14,525 bases of DNA from an uncultured Gammaproteobacteria bacterium (GTDB lineage Bacteria > Pseudomonadota > Gammaproteobacteria > UBA9214). The stretch lies in contig CAJQPV010000284.1 in the NCBI GenBank assembly GCA_905480305.1, forward strand, positions 1 to 14,525, given 5' to 3'. This document shows positions 1 to 10,996 of the stretch, piece by piece. Below the pieces are notes generated by a model. The model was given only the letters and a program-made list of their open reading frames with translations, was not told the DNA's origin and ran no database searches. A program made the position numbers and the translations under genes. Numbering within the stretch: position 1 is the stretch's first letter; every line of letters starts with the position of its first letter.

Positions 1-1
1 C

Positions 2-2932
2 AGCAACGATGTACATTTCCTGCGTGCCGGAGATTTCGATGCGCATGAGGCGCGTGTCTGTATCAACGAAGGCCGCACCCTGGATGATCCGCGTCGCAGT
101 AAGGACTTTACCGAGCAACAGTATTTGCGTTCTGCCGATGAAATGCGCGAGCTGTTCCATGATATTCCCGAGGCACTGGAAAATACTGTCGAGATCGCAC
201 GCCGTTGTAATCTGGAACTTGAACTGGGTAAAAATTATCTGCCTGACTTTCCGGTGCCGGAAGGTATGGATATGGCCGGTTATTTCAAAATGCAGGCCGA
301 GCAGGGGCTGCAAAAACGCTTGCAGCAGATTCTTGATCCGGACAGTGCGGATATTGAGGCGCAGCGGCAGTTGTACCATGACCGGCTTGATCATGAAATC
401 AAGGTTATCCTGGAAATGGGTTTCCCTGGTTACTTCCTCATTGTTGCCGATTTTATTATCTGGGCCAAGAAAAACGGTATTCCTGTCGGTCCGGGACGTG
501 GTTCCGGTGCGGGCTCGCTGGTGGCCTATGCACTGACGATTACCGACCTTGACCCGCTTCGCTATGACCTGCTGTTTGAACGTTTCCTGAATCCGGAACG
601 TGTCTCCATGCCGGATTTCGATGTTGACTTCTGTATGGAAGGACGTGATCGCGTCATTGATTATGTTGCCGAGACTTACGGGCGTGACAAGGTTTCCCAG
701 ATTATTACCTACGGTTCCATGGCGGCGAAGGCGGTGGTGCGAGATGTCGGCCGTGTGCTCGGTCATCCCTATGGATTTGTCGACAGAATCGCAAAACTGA
801 TTCCGTTTGAAATCGGAATAACACTTGATAAGACGCTGGAACAGGAGCCGGCTTTCAGCGAGCTGTATGATGCCGATGAAGATGTGCGGACGCTGGTTGA
901 TCTGGCGCGCTCACTGGAAGGCCTGGCAAGAAATGCCGGCAAGCATGCCGGTGGTGTTGTTATCGCACCTTCGCAGCTGACCGACTTCACGCCACTGTAC
1001 TGCGAGCAGGGTGGTGGAGCACTGGTCAGTCAGTTTGACAAGGATGATGTTGAAGCGGTCGGACTGGTAAAGTTTGACTTCCTCGGTCTGCGCACACTAA
1101 CCATTATTGACTGGGCGCTGAAGACCATCAATGCCCAGCTTGCAGAGAACGACAAATCCCTGGTCGATATCGAAACCATTCCGCTGGTCGACAAGATCAC
1201 CTTTGATCTGTTGAAGGCATCCGCTACCACGGCTGTGTTCCAGCTGGAATCAAGCGGTATGAAGGACCTGATCCGGCGGCTGCGCCCGGATACCTTTGAG
1301 GATATTGTTGCGCTGGTGGCACTGTTTCGTCCCGGTCCGCTGCAGTCCGGTATGGTGGACGATTTCATAGCGCGTAAACACGGTGCTGAAATCAAATACC
1401 CGCACCCCGATCTGGTGCCGATCCTGAAGCCGACCTACGGCATTATCCTGTACCAGGAACAGGTAATGCAGATTGCCCAGGTGCTGGCTGGCTATACACT
1501 CGGCGGCGCTGATATGTTGCGGCGTGCCATGGGCAAGAAGAAACCGGAGGAGATGGCGAAGCAGCGTTCCATTTTTCTTGAAGGTGCCAAACAGAGAGAC
1601 GTTGACGAAAAGGTCGCAGCCGGCATCTTTGATCTGATGGAGAAGTTCGCCGGTTATGGATTCAACAAGAGCCACTCCGCGGCCTACGCGCTGGTGTCTT
1701 ACCAGACGGCCTGGCTGAAGGCGCATTATCCAGCGGCCTTTATGGCCGCAGTATTGTCAGCAGATATGGATAACACTGACAAGATTGTGAACCTGATTGC
1801 CGAGTGCAGCGACATGAAGCTGAAGGTGGTGCCGCCGGACGTTAATCGGTCGCAGTATCACTTTACTGCTATCGGGGCAGACACCATCGTTTATGGCCTG
1901 GGTGCGATCAAGGGTGCCGGACAGGCCGCGATTGAAGGCATGATTGCGGAACGTAATGAAAGTGGCGCTTTTGCCGACCTGTTTGATCTCTGTCGTCGCG
2001 TCGATACCCGCAAGGTAAACCGGCGTGTGTTTGATGCCATGATCCGTGGCGGTGCGCTCGATCCGATGGGCGATACGCGTGCTTCACAGCTGGCGAATCT
2101 CGACAAGGCACTAAAGATGGCCGAGCAGCATTCACGCAACCTTAATACCGGTCAGAATGATTTGTTCGGCGACGCCACATCCGCCACCCCGCTGCCGGTA
2201 GAAAAGCAGGTGCTGCCGGAGTGGGAAGAGGAACAGCGGCTGCAGGGTGAAATGGATGCGCTGGGTCTGTACCTGACTGGTCACCCGATAACCCGCTATG
2301 AATACGAACTTGCCAACATTACCAGCGGCAAGCTGGCTGAGCTGGCAGCCATGTGTACGACTGCGCCGCCTGCAAGCCAGAACAGGAACAAGGAGCGCAA
2401 GGGCCGCCCCGGCGCGGACGAGCGCCCTGTGACGATTGCCGGGCTGGTGATGAGTATGCGTGTCATCAAGACGCAGCGTGGTGGCAAGATTGCCTTCCTG
2501 ACACTGGATGACCGCACTGCACGGCTGGATGTGCGGGTGTTTCCCGATGTCTATGAGAAGTACCAGGCCATGCTTGGCAAGAACAAGGTACTGGTCGTGC
2601 AGGGCGGGATCGGGCTGGATGATTTTACCGGCGGCTACCAGGTGACCGCGCAGAGTATCTATGACATCAACCAGGCGCGTGGTTTGTTTGCGCGGCGCGT
2701 TGTTGTGGGGGTTGAGTCCAGTCAGGCGGGTAACGGTTTTGTTGGTCACCTTGCAGATATACTGCAGCCATTCAGGGAGGGGCACTGTCCGGTATGTATC
2801 GATTATAGCGGTGGCGATGCCCGGGCCAGGGTGGCGCTCGGTGAAGCGTGGACGGTTCATCCGACCGATGAACTGCTGCACCGCCTGAGTGACCTGGCGG
2901 GCAAGGGCTGTGTGCAGGTTGAATACGTGTAG
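2..2932 (+). CDS. dnaE: DNA polymerase III subunit alpha, 5'-truncated by the window edge
   Basis: This is the catalytic subunit of the replicative DNA polymerase. The frame is open from base 2 and gives 976 residues to a TAG stop. About 196 N-terminal residues (most of the PHP domain) lie outside the window, judged from the offset to E. coli DnaE (1160 aa). The catalytic PDFDVDF motif is at 611-631, with aspartates equivalent to E. coli D401 and D403. The third catalytic aspartate (E. coli D555) is in KFDFLGL, codon 1076-1078; the 154-residue spacing matches E. coli exactly. [10 protein letters not shown], the fingers segment [20 protein letters not shown] and the helix-hairpin-helix region follow. 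An internal beta-clamp-binding peptide QNDLF is at 2153-2167 (QADMF in E. coli). The C-terminal OB fold runs from about 2430 to 2690, preceded by a basic, low-complexity linker (about 2356-2429) longer than in E. coli. No frameshift is visible. accA follows 90 bp downstream, as in many gammaproteobacteria. Confidence 0.98.
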   Translation, partial: SNDVHFLRAGDFDAHEARVCINEGRTLDDPRRSKDFTEQQYLRSADEMRELFHDIPEALENTVEIARRCNLELELGKNYLPDFPVPEGMDMAGYFKMQAEQGLQKRLQQILDPDSADIEAQRQLYHDRLDHEIKVILEMGFPGYFLIVADFIIWAKKNGIPVGPGRGSGAGSLVAYALTITDLDPLRYDLLFERFLNPERVSMPDFDVDFCMEGRDRVIDYVAETYGRDKVSQIITYGSMAAKAVVRDVGRVLGHPYGFVDRIAKLIPFEIGITLDKTLEQEPAFSELYDADEDVRTLVDLARSLEGLARNAGKHAGGVVIAPSQLTDFTPLYCEQGGGALVSQFDKDDVEAVGLVKFDFLGLRTLTIIDWALKTINAQLAENDKSLVDIETIPLVDKITFDLLKASATTAVFQLESSGMKDLIRRLRPDTFEDIVALVALFRPGPLQSGMVDDFIARKHGAEIKYPHPDLVPILKPTYGIILYQEQVMQIAQVLAGYTLGGADMLRRAMGKKKPEEMAKQRSIFLEGAKQRDVDEKVAAGIFDLMEKFAGYGFNKSHSAAYALVSYQTAWLKAHYPAAFMAAVLSADMDNTDKIVNLIAECSDMKLKVVPPDVNRSQYHFTAIGADTIVYGLGAIKGAGQAAIEGMIAERNESGAFADLFDLCRRVDTRKVNRRVFDAMIRGGALDPMGDTRASQLANLDKALKMAEQHSRNLNTGQNDLFGDATSATPLPVEKQVLPEWEEEQRLQGEMDALGLYLTGHPITRYEYELANITSGKLAELAAMCTTAPPASQNRNKERKGRPGADERPVTIAGLVMSMRVIKTQRGGKIAFLTLDDRTARLDVRVFPDVYEKYQAMLGKNKVLVVQGGIGLDDFTGGYQVTAQSIYDINQARGLFARRVVVGVESSQAGNGFVGHLADILQPFREGHCPVCIDYSGGDARARVALGEAWTVHPTDELLHRLSDLAGKGCVQVEYV

Positions 2933-3022
2933 CTTTGTGCTTGCGTTTTGCCGTTGCCGACTTGTTTAAATGCTGCAAAAACGGTACCTTGGCGCAATGA
3001 TTATGACACTGCGGAATTCTCA

Positions 3023-3982
3023 ATGAACCTTAATTTCCTTGACTTTGAACAACCCATCGCCGAGCTGGAAGCAAAGATCGACGAGCTTAAGTATGTCAGT
3101 GATGATGCAGACATCAACATCAGCGATGAAGTAAAAAAGCTCAAAGAAAAAAATCGTGCACTGACCGAGACGATTTTTTCGAACCTGACAGCCTGGCAGG
3201 TTTCACAGCTGGCACGCCATCCACAGCGCCCGTATACGCTGGATTACATCATCCGCATTTTTACGGATTTCGAAGAACTGCACGGCGACCGTCACTATGC
3301 TGATGACCATGCCATTATCGGTGGCATTGCCCGCCTTGATGGCCAGCCGGTGATGGTCATTGGGCAGCAGAAGGGACGTGATACCAAGGAAAAACTGCGG
3401 CGTAATTTCGGCATGCCGCGCCCCGAGGGATATCGCAAGGCGCTGCGCCTGATGGAGATGGCAGAGCGCTTCAGTATGCCAATACTGACGTTTATTGATA
3501 CCCCGGGGGCCTACCCCGGCATTGGCGCAGAAGAGCGTGGCCAGAGTGAGGCCATCGCCAGGAACCTGATGGTTATGTCAGGCTTGAAGACGCCGATCGT
3601 TTGCACGGTGATAGGTGAAGGCGGCTCCGGCGGGGCGCTGGCGATTGGTGTTGGTGACCAGACCCTGATGTTGCAGTACGGTACTTATTCGGTTATTTCA
3701 CCTGAAGGTTGTGCGTCGATTTTGTGGAAGAGTGCAGAGAAGGCCCCGGAAGCCGCCGATGCGCTGGGCATCACCTCCGGAAAGCTGCGTGACCTGGGTA
3801 TGGTCGACAGGGTTATTCCGGAGCCACTGGGTGGTGCGCATCGTGATGTCGATGCAATTGCTGCCAATGTCAAGCAGGCGCTGCTGGAAACGCTGGCAGA
3901 CTTGCAGAAGAAGTCACTTGAGGATTTACTGACTGACCGTTACAAGCGTTTGCAGGCCTACGGACAGTTCACGGACCGTTAA
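3023..3982 (+). CDS. accA: Acetyl-CoA carboxylase carboxyltransferase subunit alpha
   Basis: AccA pairs with AccD (not in this window) as the carboxyltransferase of acetyl-CoA carboxylase. The complex moves carboxyl from carboxybiotin on AccB to acetyl-CoA to make malonyl-CoA, the committed step of fatty acid synthesis, in the cytoplasm. From ATG 3023 the protein is 319 aa, the same length as E. coli AccA, and begins [20 protein letters not shown], almost identical to E. coli. An open frame extends upstream to 2948, but this N-terminal match fixes the start. Crotonase-fold landmarks are [19 protein letters not shown] (126-144), [10 protein letters not shown] (157-166), [15 protein letters not shown] (198-212) and [14 protein letters not shown] (223-236). 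The ribosome binding site is weak (a GGAA about 8 bases before the ATG). The gene sits between dnaE and tilS, the usual gammaproteobacterial order. Confidence 0.98.
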   Translation: MNLNFLDFEQPIAELEAKIDELKYVSDDADINISDEVKKLKEKNRALTETIFSNLTAWQVSQLARHPQRPYTLDYIIRIFTDFEELHGDRHYADDHAIIGGIARLDGQPVMVIGQQKGRDTKEKLRRNFGMPRPEGYRKALRLMEMAERFSMPILTFIDTPGAYPGIGAEERGQSEAIARNLMVMSGLKTPIVCTVIGEGGSGGALAIGVGDQTLMLQYGTYSVISPEGCASILWKSAEKAPEAADALGITSGKLRDLGMVDRVIPEPLGGAHRDVDAIAANVKQALLETLADLQKKSLEDLLTDRYKRLQAYGQFTDR

Positions 3983-4086
3983 TAGCACAGCCTTGTTGTT
4001 CTCCGGCCTGCGGCAATGATTTTTACACATTGAAAGTGTGAAGCAAAAGTTGCGTATGGGTCGGAGAAGAATGTTCGTATTGGCCT

Positions 4087-5427
4087 ATGATTTTTTCAGC
4101 TGATTACCTTTTAAAACAACTGCGCCGGCAACCTGCTGCAGCGTGCTATTGGGTGGCTTTCAGTGGCGGGATGGATTCACATGTATTGCTGCATGCGCTG
4201 TATCAGCTGCGCGAAGTGCTGGATGCGACGATCGCTGCGGTGCATGTCAATCACGGGCTGCAAGCGGCAGCGGATGACTGGGTGACACATTGCCAGCAAG
4301 TTTGCGCTGAACTCAATGTCCCCCTTGTTTCCTTGCCGGCTGACGGGCGTGCCTTGCGCGGTGAAAGCCCGGAAGCGGCGGCGCGCGCCGCACGCTATGC
4401 GGTGCTGGCTGACTGGTTGCCGGCGAATGATTTTTTGCTAACGGCACAGCACCAGGATGATCAGGCTGAAACCCTGCTATTGCAGTTGTTGCGTGGTAGC
4501 GGGGTAAACGGCCTGGCCGCGATGCCGTGGTCAACCCGGCTGGGTGCCAGCCGCCATCTGCGTCCCTTGCTGGATATCCGGCGTGCTGAATTACGCCAGT
4601 ATGCACTGGCACACAAGCTGTGCTGGATTGAAGATCCCAGTAATGCTGATACGGCCTTTGATCGCAACTATCTGCGACAGCGGGTACTGCCGGTTTTGCA
4701 GCAACGCTGGCCGTCAGCTGCTGCCAGCCTGTCACGCAGTGCCGGTCACTGTGCCGAGGCAGCAGAATTACTTGAAGACCTTGCCGGGCGGGATTTGCTG
4801 CTGCTGGTCAGCGCTGAAAACACCCTGTCATTGTCCGGATTACTGTCCTTGCCGCCGCTACGACAACGCAATGTCGTACGCCACTGGATCAAGCAGCTGA
4901 CCGGGGCGACTCCGTCTGCGGCGGTGCTGGCCCGAATTTTTAACGACGTTATTGGCAGCCGCAGTGACTCTGAACCCTGTGTGCGCTGGGGCGACTTTGA
5001 GATGCGTCGTTTTCGCAGCGAGCTTTTCCTGATGCCACAAACATCACAAGTGCACCAAACAGGAGCGCTCGACTGGATGCTGGCTGAGTCGCTGCTATTG
5101 CCCCGGGCAGGTGGTGTACTGACAGCGGATCCGGTCACAGGCAGCGGTTTGCGTGCGGATGCCGTTGTGGCTGGAAATGTGTCTGTCAGCTGGCGCCGCG
5201 GCGGCGAAAGCTGCCGGCCGGCCGGTCGGGATCATCACCACAGCCTGAAAAAACTCTTCCAGGAGCGGGGGATTCCGCCCTGGGAACGCTCGCGGATCCC
5301 GCTGATCTACGTGCAGGATCAACTGGCTGCCGTCGCCGGCCTGTGGGTTTGTGAGCCGTTCCAGGCTGGCCCTGCCGAGCGCGGCTTTGCGATCAGCTGG
5401 TTACCGCAGCAGCAGGCGGCTGTTTAA
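4087..5427 (+). CDS. tilS: tRNA(Ile)-lysidine synthetase
   Basis: TilS ligates lysine to C34 of the CAU anticodon of tRNA-Ile2 using ATP. This changes both codon reading (AUA) and charging from Met to Ile, and the gene is essential in bacteria. The 446-aa product (E. coli 432 aa) has the N-type ATP pyrophosphatase P-loop SGGMDS at residues 26-31. It also has HVNHGL, the TAQHQDDQAETLLLQLLRGSG segment, and the WIEDPSNADTAFDRNYLRQRVLP stretch of the central domain. The C-terminal domain motif LKKLFQERGIPPWERSRIPL is near residues 385-404. The best purine-rich site (GGAGAAGA, 4063-4070) lies 16 bases before ATG 4087, which is long. The frame is open upstream but has no better in-frame start, and the N-terminus aligns with E. 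coli at this ATG. No strong terminator is visible in the 104-bp gap after accA. Confidence 0.97.
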   Translation: MIFSADYLLKQLRRQPAAACYWVAFSGGMDSHVLLHALYQLREVLDATIAAVHVNHGLQAAADDWVTHCQQVCAELNVPLVSLPADGRALRGESPEAAARAARYAVLADWLPANDFLLTAQHQDDQAETLLLQLLRGSGVNGLAAMPWSTRLGASRHLRPLLDIRRAELRQYALAHKLCWIEDPSNADTAFDRNYLRQRVLPVLQQRWPSAAASLSRSAGHCAEAAELLEDLAGRDLLLLVSAENTLSLSGLLSLPPLRQRNVVRHWIKQLTGATPSAAVLARIFNDVIGSRSDSEPCVRWGDFEMRRFRSELFLMPQTSQVHQTGALDWMLAESLLLPRAGGVLTADPVTGSGLRADAVVAGNVSVSWRRGGESCRPAGRDHHHSLKKLFQERGIPPWERSRIPLIYVQDQLAAVAGLWVCEPFQAGPAERGFAISWLPQQQAAV

Positions 5428-5480
5428 GGCCGGATATTTGCGTTTCAGGCCCATCGGGCAATTGAGCTGCACGCCCTGAT

Positions 5481-5496
5481 CTGTTAACGTTTACAG
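5481..5496. promoter_or_regulatory. Imperfect palindrome in the pyrG leader, possible operator
   Basis: The 16-mer CTGTTAACGTTTACAG is symmetric at 14 of 16 positions around a central CG. It lies 43 bp upstream of the pyrG ATG. Its form (a two-fold site with AACGTT at the centre) resembles operators of LacI/PurR-type repressors. The outer bases do not match the PurR consensus, so no regulator can be assigned. A weak promoter-like pair (TTGAGC at 5462, TAACGT at 5485, 17-bp spacing) would place the palindrome over the -10 region. The symmetry is seen directly; the operator role is inference. Confidence 0.35.
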
Positions 5497-5503
5497 CCGT
5501 CCT

Positions 5504-5519
5504 GCGACAATAATGTCGC
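5504..5519 (+). promoter_or_regulatory. Hairpin just upstream of the pyrG start
   Basis: GCGACA-ATAA-TGTCGC forms a perfect 6-bp stem with a 4-nt loop, ending 20 bases before the pyrG ATG. It lacks a following T-run, so it is not a classical terminator. It could be a 5' UTR structure that affects mRNA stability or ribosome loading, or a second two-fold protein site. The pairing is visible in the sequence; any function is inferred. Confidence 0.4.
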
Positions 5520-5539
5520 GCTCCTATTCCAGGTAGTAA

Positions 5540-7204
<1,665 letters not shown>

Positions 7205-7229
7205 TACGTGCCTGGTGGAATAAACAGAT

Positions 7230-8066
7230 ATGAAATTATGTGATTTTCAGGTTGGTATAGATCAGCCGCTATTCCTGATTGCCGGTCCCTGTGTGATTGA
7301 AAGCGAACAGCTGATACTGGATACCGCTGGCACGCTGAAGGAGATCACGGCAGCGCTGCAGATACCCTTTATTTTCAAGTCATCTTTTGACAAGGCCAAT
7401 CGTTCCTCACATAAAAGTTTTCGTGGTCCGGGCATTGAAACGGGACTGGCTATTCTTGAGAAAGTGAAAGCACAGATTGGTGTGCCGGTATTGACTGATG
7501 TACATGAAGATACGCCACTGGGTGAAGTGGCTGCCGTTGCAGATGTTTTGCAAACACCGGCTTTTCTGTGCCGGCAAACAAATTTCATTCAGAATGTGGC
7601 AAGACAGGGCAGGCCGGTCAATATCAAGAAGGGCCAGTTCCTGTCGCCGTGGGATATGAAAAATGTCTCGGACAAGGCGCTGGCAACCGGCAATGATCAG
7701 ATTATGGTGTGTGAGCGCGGTGCCTCGTTTGGTTATAACAACCTGGTTTCCGATATGCGTTCACTGGCAGTGATGCGGGATACCGGTGTGCCGGTGGTGT
7801 TTGATGCAACGCATTCAGTGCAGTTACCGGGTGGTCAGGGTAGCTGTTCCGGTGGTCAGCGTGAATTTGTGCCGGTGCTGGCGCGAGCCGCCGTTGCTGC
7901 CGGTGTGTCGGGTGTCTTTATGGAGACGCACCCGGATCCTGCCAATGCACTTAGTGATGGCCCGAACGCCTGGCCGCTGGGGCAGATGCGGTCCTTACTG
8001 GCAGCCCTCAAGCAGATCGACACCGTTATCAAGGCACAGGAGCTAGCGGAAACTGCATTGATGTAA
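7230..8066 (+). CDS. kdsA: 3-deoxy-8-phosphooctulonate synthase, metal-dependent type
   Basis: KdsA condenses phosphoenolpyruvate with arabinose 5-phosphate to give KDO 8-phosphate, the precursor of the inner-core sugar of lipopolysaccharide, so the organism makes a Gram-negative outer membrane. The 278-aa TIM barrel shows [11 protein letters not shown] (50-60), FLCRQT (112-117), [10 protein letters not shown] (133-142) and THSVQLPGG (194-202). IAGPCVIES carries C21 where E. coli KdsA has asparagine. With H195, E232 and D243, this reproduces the C11/H185/E222/D233 metal site of the Aquifex aeolicus enzyme at a constant offset of 10. It is therefore predicted to be the metal-dependent class, unlike the E. 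coli and Pseudomonas enzymes. The ribosome binding site GGTGGAA (7214-7220) is well spaced. The gene probably shares a transcript with pyrG. Confidence 0.98.
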   Translation: MKLCDFQVGIDQPLFLIAGPCVIESEQLILDTAGTLKEITAALQIPFIFKSSFDKANRSSHKSFRGPGIETGLAILEKVKAQIGVPVLTDVHEDTPLGEVAAVADVLQTPAFLCRQTNFIQNVARQGRPVNIKKGQFLSPWDMKNVSDKALATGNDQIMVCERGASFGYNNLVSDMRSLAVMRDTGVPVVFDATHSVQLPGGQGSCSGGQREFVPVLARAAVAAGVSGVFMETHPDPANALSDGPNAWPLGQMRSLLAALKQIDTVIKAQELAETALM

Positions 8067-8097
8067 TTATCATGCTGTTTCCCGAGAAGTTATATAA

Positions 8098-9411
<1,314 letters not shown>

Positions 9412-9447
9412 ATGCCGATGGCAGTGTTGTCGATAGCGGTACAGTAG
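9412..9447 (+). other. Tiny ORF (11 codons) bridging eno and ftsB
   Basis: The eno stop TGA (9409-9411) is directly followed by ATG 9412. This opens an 11-codon frame (MPMAVLSIAVQ) ending in TAG at 9445-9447, five bases before the ftsB ATG. ftsB has no clear Shine-Dalgarno sequence, so the tiny frame could carry ribosomes to its start by reinitiation. The peptide has no recognisable motif, and such a frame can easily arise by chance. Confidence 0.12.
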
Positions 9448-9452
9448 CTGTT

Positions 9453-9722
9453 ATGAAGAAACTGTTACTGCTGCTGATCGTGCTGCTTGTATATTTACAG
9501 TACCAGCTGTGGTTTGGCGACGGCAGCCTGCAGGAATTCTGGGAACTGCATCAGGAAGTCGAGATGCAAGCTCAGGAGAACCTCGAGTTGCGTGAACGCA
9601 ATGCGGCACTGCAGGCCGAGGTCGCAGATCTGCGGCAGGGGCTGGATGCCATCGAAGAACATGCCCGTGAAGATCTCGGCATGGTCAAGGAAGGCGAAAC
9701 CTTTTACCAGGTGGTTGAGTAG
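9453..9722 (+). CDS. ftsB: Cell division protein FtsB
   Basis: FtsB is a bitopic inner-membrane protein that forms the FtsQLB complex of the divisome, bridging FtsQ and FtsL and activating septal peptidoglycan synthesis by FtsWI. The 89-aa product has a short N-terminal transmembrane helix (about 3-21, KLLLLLIVLLVYLQYQLWF) and then the conserved WFG turn. A periplasmic leucine-zipper-like coiled coil follows (about 30-68: QENLELRERNAALQAEVADL). The family-typical tail is AREDLGMVKEGETFY (71-85). It is shorter than E. coli FtsB (103 aa), lacking only the poorly conserved C-terminal end. The position between eno and ispD is the standard gammaproteobacterial one and supports the call. No convincing ribosome binding site precedes ATG 9453. 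Confidence 0.95.
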   Translation: MKKLLLLLIVLLVYLQYQLWFGDGSLQEFWELHQEVEMQAQENLELRERNAALQAEVADLRQGLDAIEEHAREDLGMVKEGETFYQVVE

Positions 9723-9734
9723 GCGCAGGCTGAC

Positions 9735-10454
9735 GTGACGGCTAATAACGGACAAGCAAGGATCTGGGCTATTGTCCCGGCTGCCGGTGCCGGGCAGCGC
9801 ATGTCTTCAAGTATTCCCAAGCAATATCTTCTCCTCGGTGAGAAAACGGTGCTGGAGCACACGCTTGATGCCTTGCTTGGCTGTCGGCAGCTTGCTGGCG
9901 TGGTGCTGGTGCTGGCCGAAGCTGATGAATACTGGCGCGATATCGAGTCACGTTATTTCGGTCACCATGTTGTCAAGGCAACAGGGGGAGCAGAGCGTTG
10001 TCATTCTGTACTGAATGGTTTGCAGCAGCTTGCCGGCAGGGCTGATGAGGATGACTGGGTGCTGATACATGATGCGGTGCGACCGTGTGTGCGCCAGACC
10101 GATATCGGTATCCTGATTTCTACGCTGTTGAACTCGGATGACGGCGGGCTGCTGGGGGTGCCGGTTACAGATACCATGAAGCAGGTGGGTGCTGATTACG
10201 GTATTACGACCACAGTTGCACGTCAAGGATTGTGGCATGCCTATACGCCACAGATGTTCCGCATCGGCAGGCTGCGATCGGCCTTGCAACGGGCCATCTA
10301 CAAGCAACTGCTGGTTACTGATGAGGCAAGTGCCATGGAGCTTGCCGGTTATCGCCCACGCATGGTGCTGGGACAGCGCGATAATATAAAAATAACCGTA
10401 CCCTCGGATCTGGAGCTGGCCGCCTTTTATATGCAGACAAGGACGCTGACATGA
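9735..10454 (+). CDS. ispD: 2-C-methyl-D-erythritol 4-phosphate cytidylyltransferase
   Basis: IspD couples CTP to methylerythritol 4-phosphate, giving CDP-ME, in the MEP route to isoprenoids (quinones, undecaprenyl carrier). The start is GTG 9735, twelve bases after the ftsB stop. No later ATG precedes the conserved nucleotide-binding loop [10 protein letters not shown] (14-23), so this start or one very near it is required. Other landmarks are PKQY (28-31), HDAVRPC (112-118), PVTDTMK (143-149), [11 protein letters not shown] (165-175), TDEASAME (195-202) and the C-terminal [15 protein letters not shown] (212-226). The length of 239 aa is typical (E. coli 236). It overlaps ispF by 4 bp (ATGA), which implies translational coupling of two steps of the same pathway. 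It uses CTP, the product of pyrG nearby. Confidence 0.97.
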   Translation: MTANNGQARIWAIVPAAGAGQRMSSSIPKQYLLLGEKTVLEHTLDALLGCRQLAGVVLVLAEADEYWRDIESRYFGHHVVKATGGAERCHSVLNGLQQLAGRADEDDWVLIHDAVRPCVRQTDIGILISTLLNSDDGGLLGVPVTDTMKQVGADYGITTTVARQGLWHAYTPQMFRIGRLRSALQRAIYKQLLVTDEASAMELAGYRPRMVLGQRDNIKITVPSDLELAAFYMQTRTLT

Positions 10455-10921
10455 GAATCGGGCAGGGCGTTGATGTACACGCTTTTCAGAACGGCGGTAC
10501 GCTGGTACTGGGTGGCGTGACGATTCCTTCTGGCCGGAGTCTGGAGGCGCACTCCGACGGTGATGTGGTGCTGCATGCGTTGTGTGATGCCTTGCTGGGT
10601 GCGGCCGGTCTGGGGGATATCGGGCGACACTTTCCGCCTGGTGATTCGGCATACAGTGGCATCGACAGTCGGGTGTTATTGCGCAGCACAGTTGAACTGC
10701 TTGGCAAGCGGCAGTTAAGCGTGGTGAATGCAGACATTACTATTGTCGCCCAGTCGCCAAAGCTGGCGCCTTATGTGCAAGCCATGTGTGCGCATATCAG
10801 TGCAGATTTGCAGGTAGACGCTGACCGGGTGAACGTCAAGGCGACCACCACCGAGCACCTGGGTTTTACCGGGCGGGAAGAGGGTATTGCAGCCCTTGCA
10901 GTTGTTTTGCTGACAGAGTGA
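10451..10921 (+). CDS. ispF: 2-C-methyl-D-erythritol 2,4-cyclodiphosphate synthase
   Basis: IspF cyclises CDP-ME 2-phosphate to MEcPP with loss of CMP, two steps after IspD; IspE acts between them and is not in this window. The 156-aa product (E. coli 159) is a homotrimer in the known family. The divalent-metal ligands D8, H10 (GVDVHAF) and H42 are present, with the [19 protein letters not shown] signature (33-51), GDIGRHFP (55-62), and the C-terminal [19 protein letters not shown] (129-147). The start ATG overlaps the ispD stop. The TGA stop is immediately followed by another ATG (10922). See the bridging ORF. Confidence 0.98.
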   Translation: MRIGQGVDVHAFQNGGTLVLGGVTIPSGRSLEAHSDGDVVLHALCDALLGAAGLGDIGRHFPPGDSAYSGIDSRVLLRSTVELLGKRQLSVVNADITIVAQSPKLAPYVQAMCAHISADLQVDADRVNVKATTTEHLGFTGREEGIAALAVVLLTE

Positions 10922-10996
10922 ATGCTTTCTGAACGTTACCCTGCTGGAACGACGCGTCCCTTCTCCCTGCGTGAGAAGGACAGGATGAGCCAGTAG
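10922..10996 (+). other. 24-codon ORF exactly bridging ispF and truD
   Basis: ATG 10922 directly abuts the ispF stop. The frame stays open for 24 codons and ends in TAG 10994-10996, whose last base is the first base of the GTG truD start (TAGTG). The predicted peptide is basic and hydrophilic (begins MLSERYPAGT, ends REKDRMSQ), with no recognised motif and no membrane segment. An internal ATG at 10985 sits behind a good purine tract (GAGAAGGACAGG), leaving a three-codon frame MSQ-stop. It could be a translated coupling element, a real microprotein, or chance. Only its placement argues for it. Confidence 0.2.
10959..10979 (+). promoter_or_regulatory. Hairpin in the ispF-truD gap
   Basis: CCTTCTC (10959-10965) and GAGAAGG (10973-10979) form a perfect 7-bp stem around a 7-nt loop. 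The stem can extend by two pairs with one bulged C. There is no T-run, so it is not an intrinsic terminator. The 3' arm contains the AAGGA purine tract that would serve as ribosome binding site for ATG 10985, so the hairpin could mask it. The pairing is visible; the regulatory role is inference. Confidence 0.35.

Noticed and set aside
2132..2881. 249-codon minus-strand ORF opposite the 3' end of dnaE
   Set aside because: It overlaps the conserved DnaE C-terminal region completely and has no recognisable motif or ribosome binding site.
2948..3022. N-terminal extension of accA by 25 codons
   Set aside because: The protein from ATG 3023 matches E. coli AccA from its first residue and in total length; the extension has no family counterpart.
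3995..4050. Possible accA terminator in the accA-tilS gap
   Set aside because: The only stems near the T-run are 3-4 bp (CCG/CGG, ACAC/GTGT), too weak to support an intrinsic terminator.
9948..10652. 234-codon minus-strand ORF across ispD and ispF
   Set aside because: Both sense-strand genes have full family motifs and coupled starts; the antisense frame is His/Pro/Arg-rich and spans two genes.
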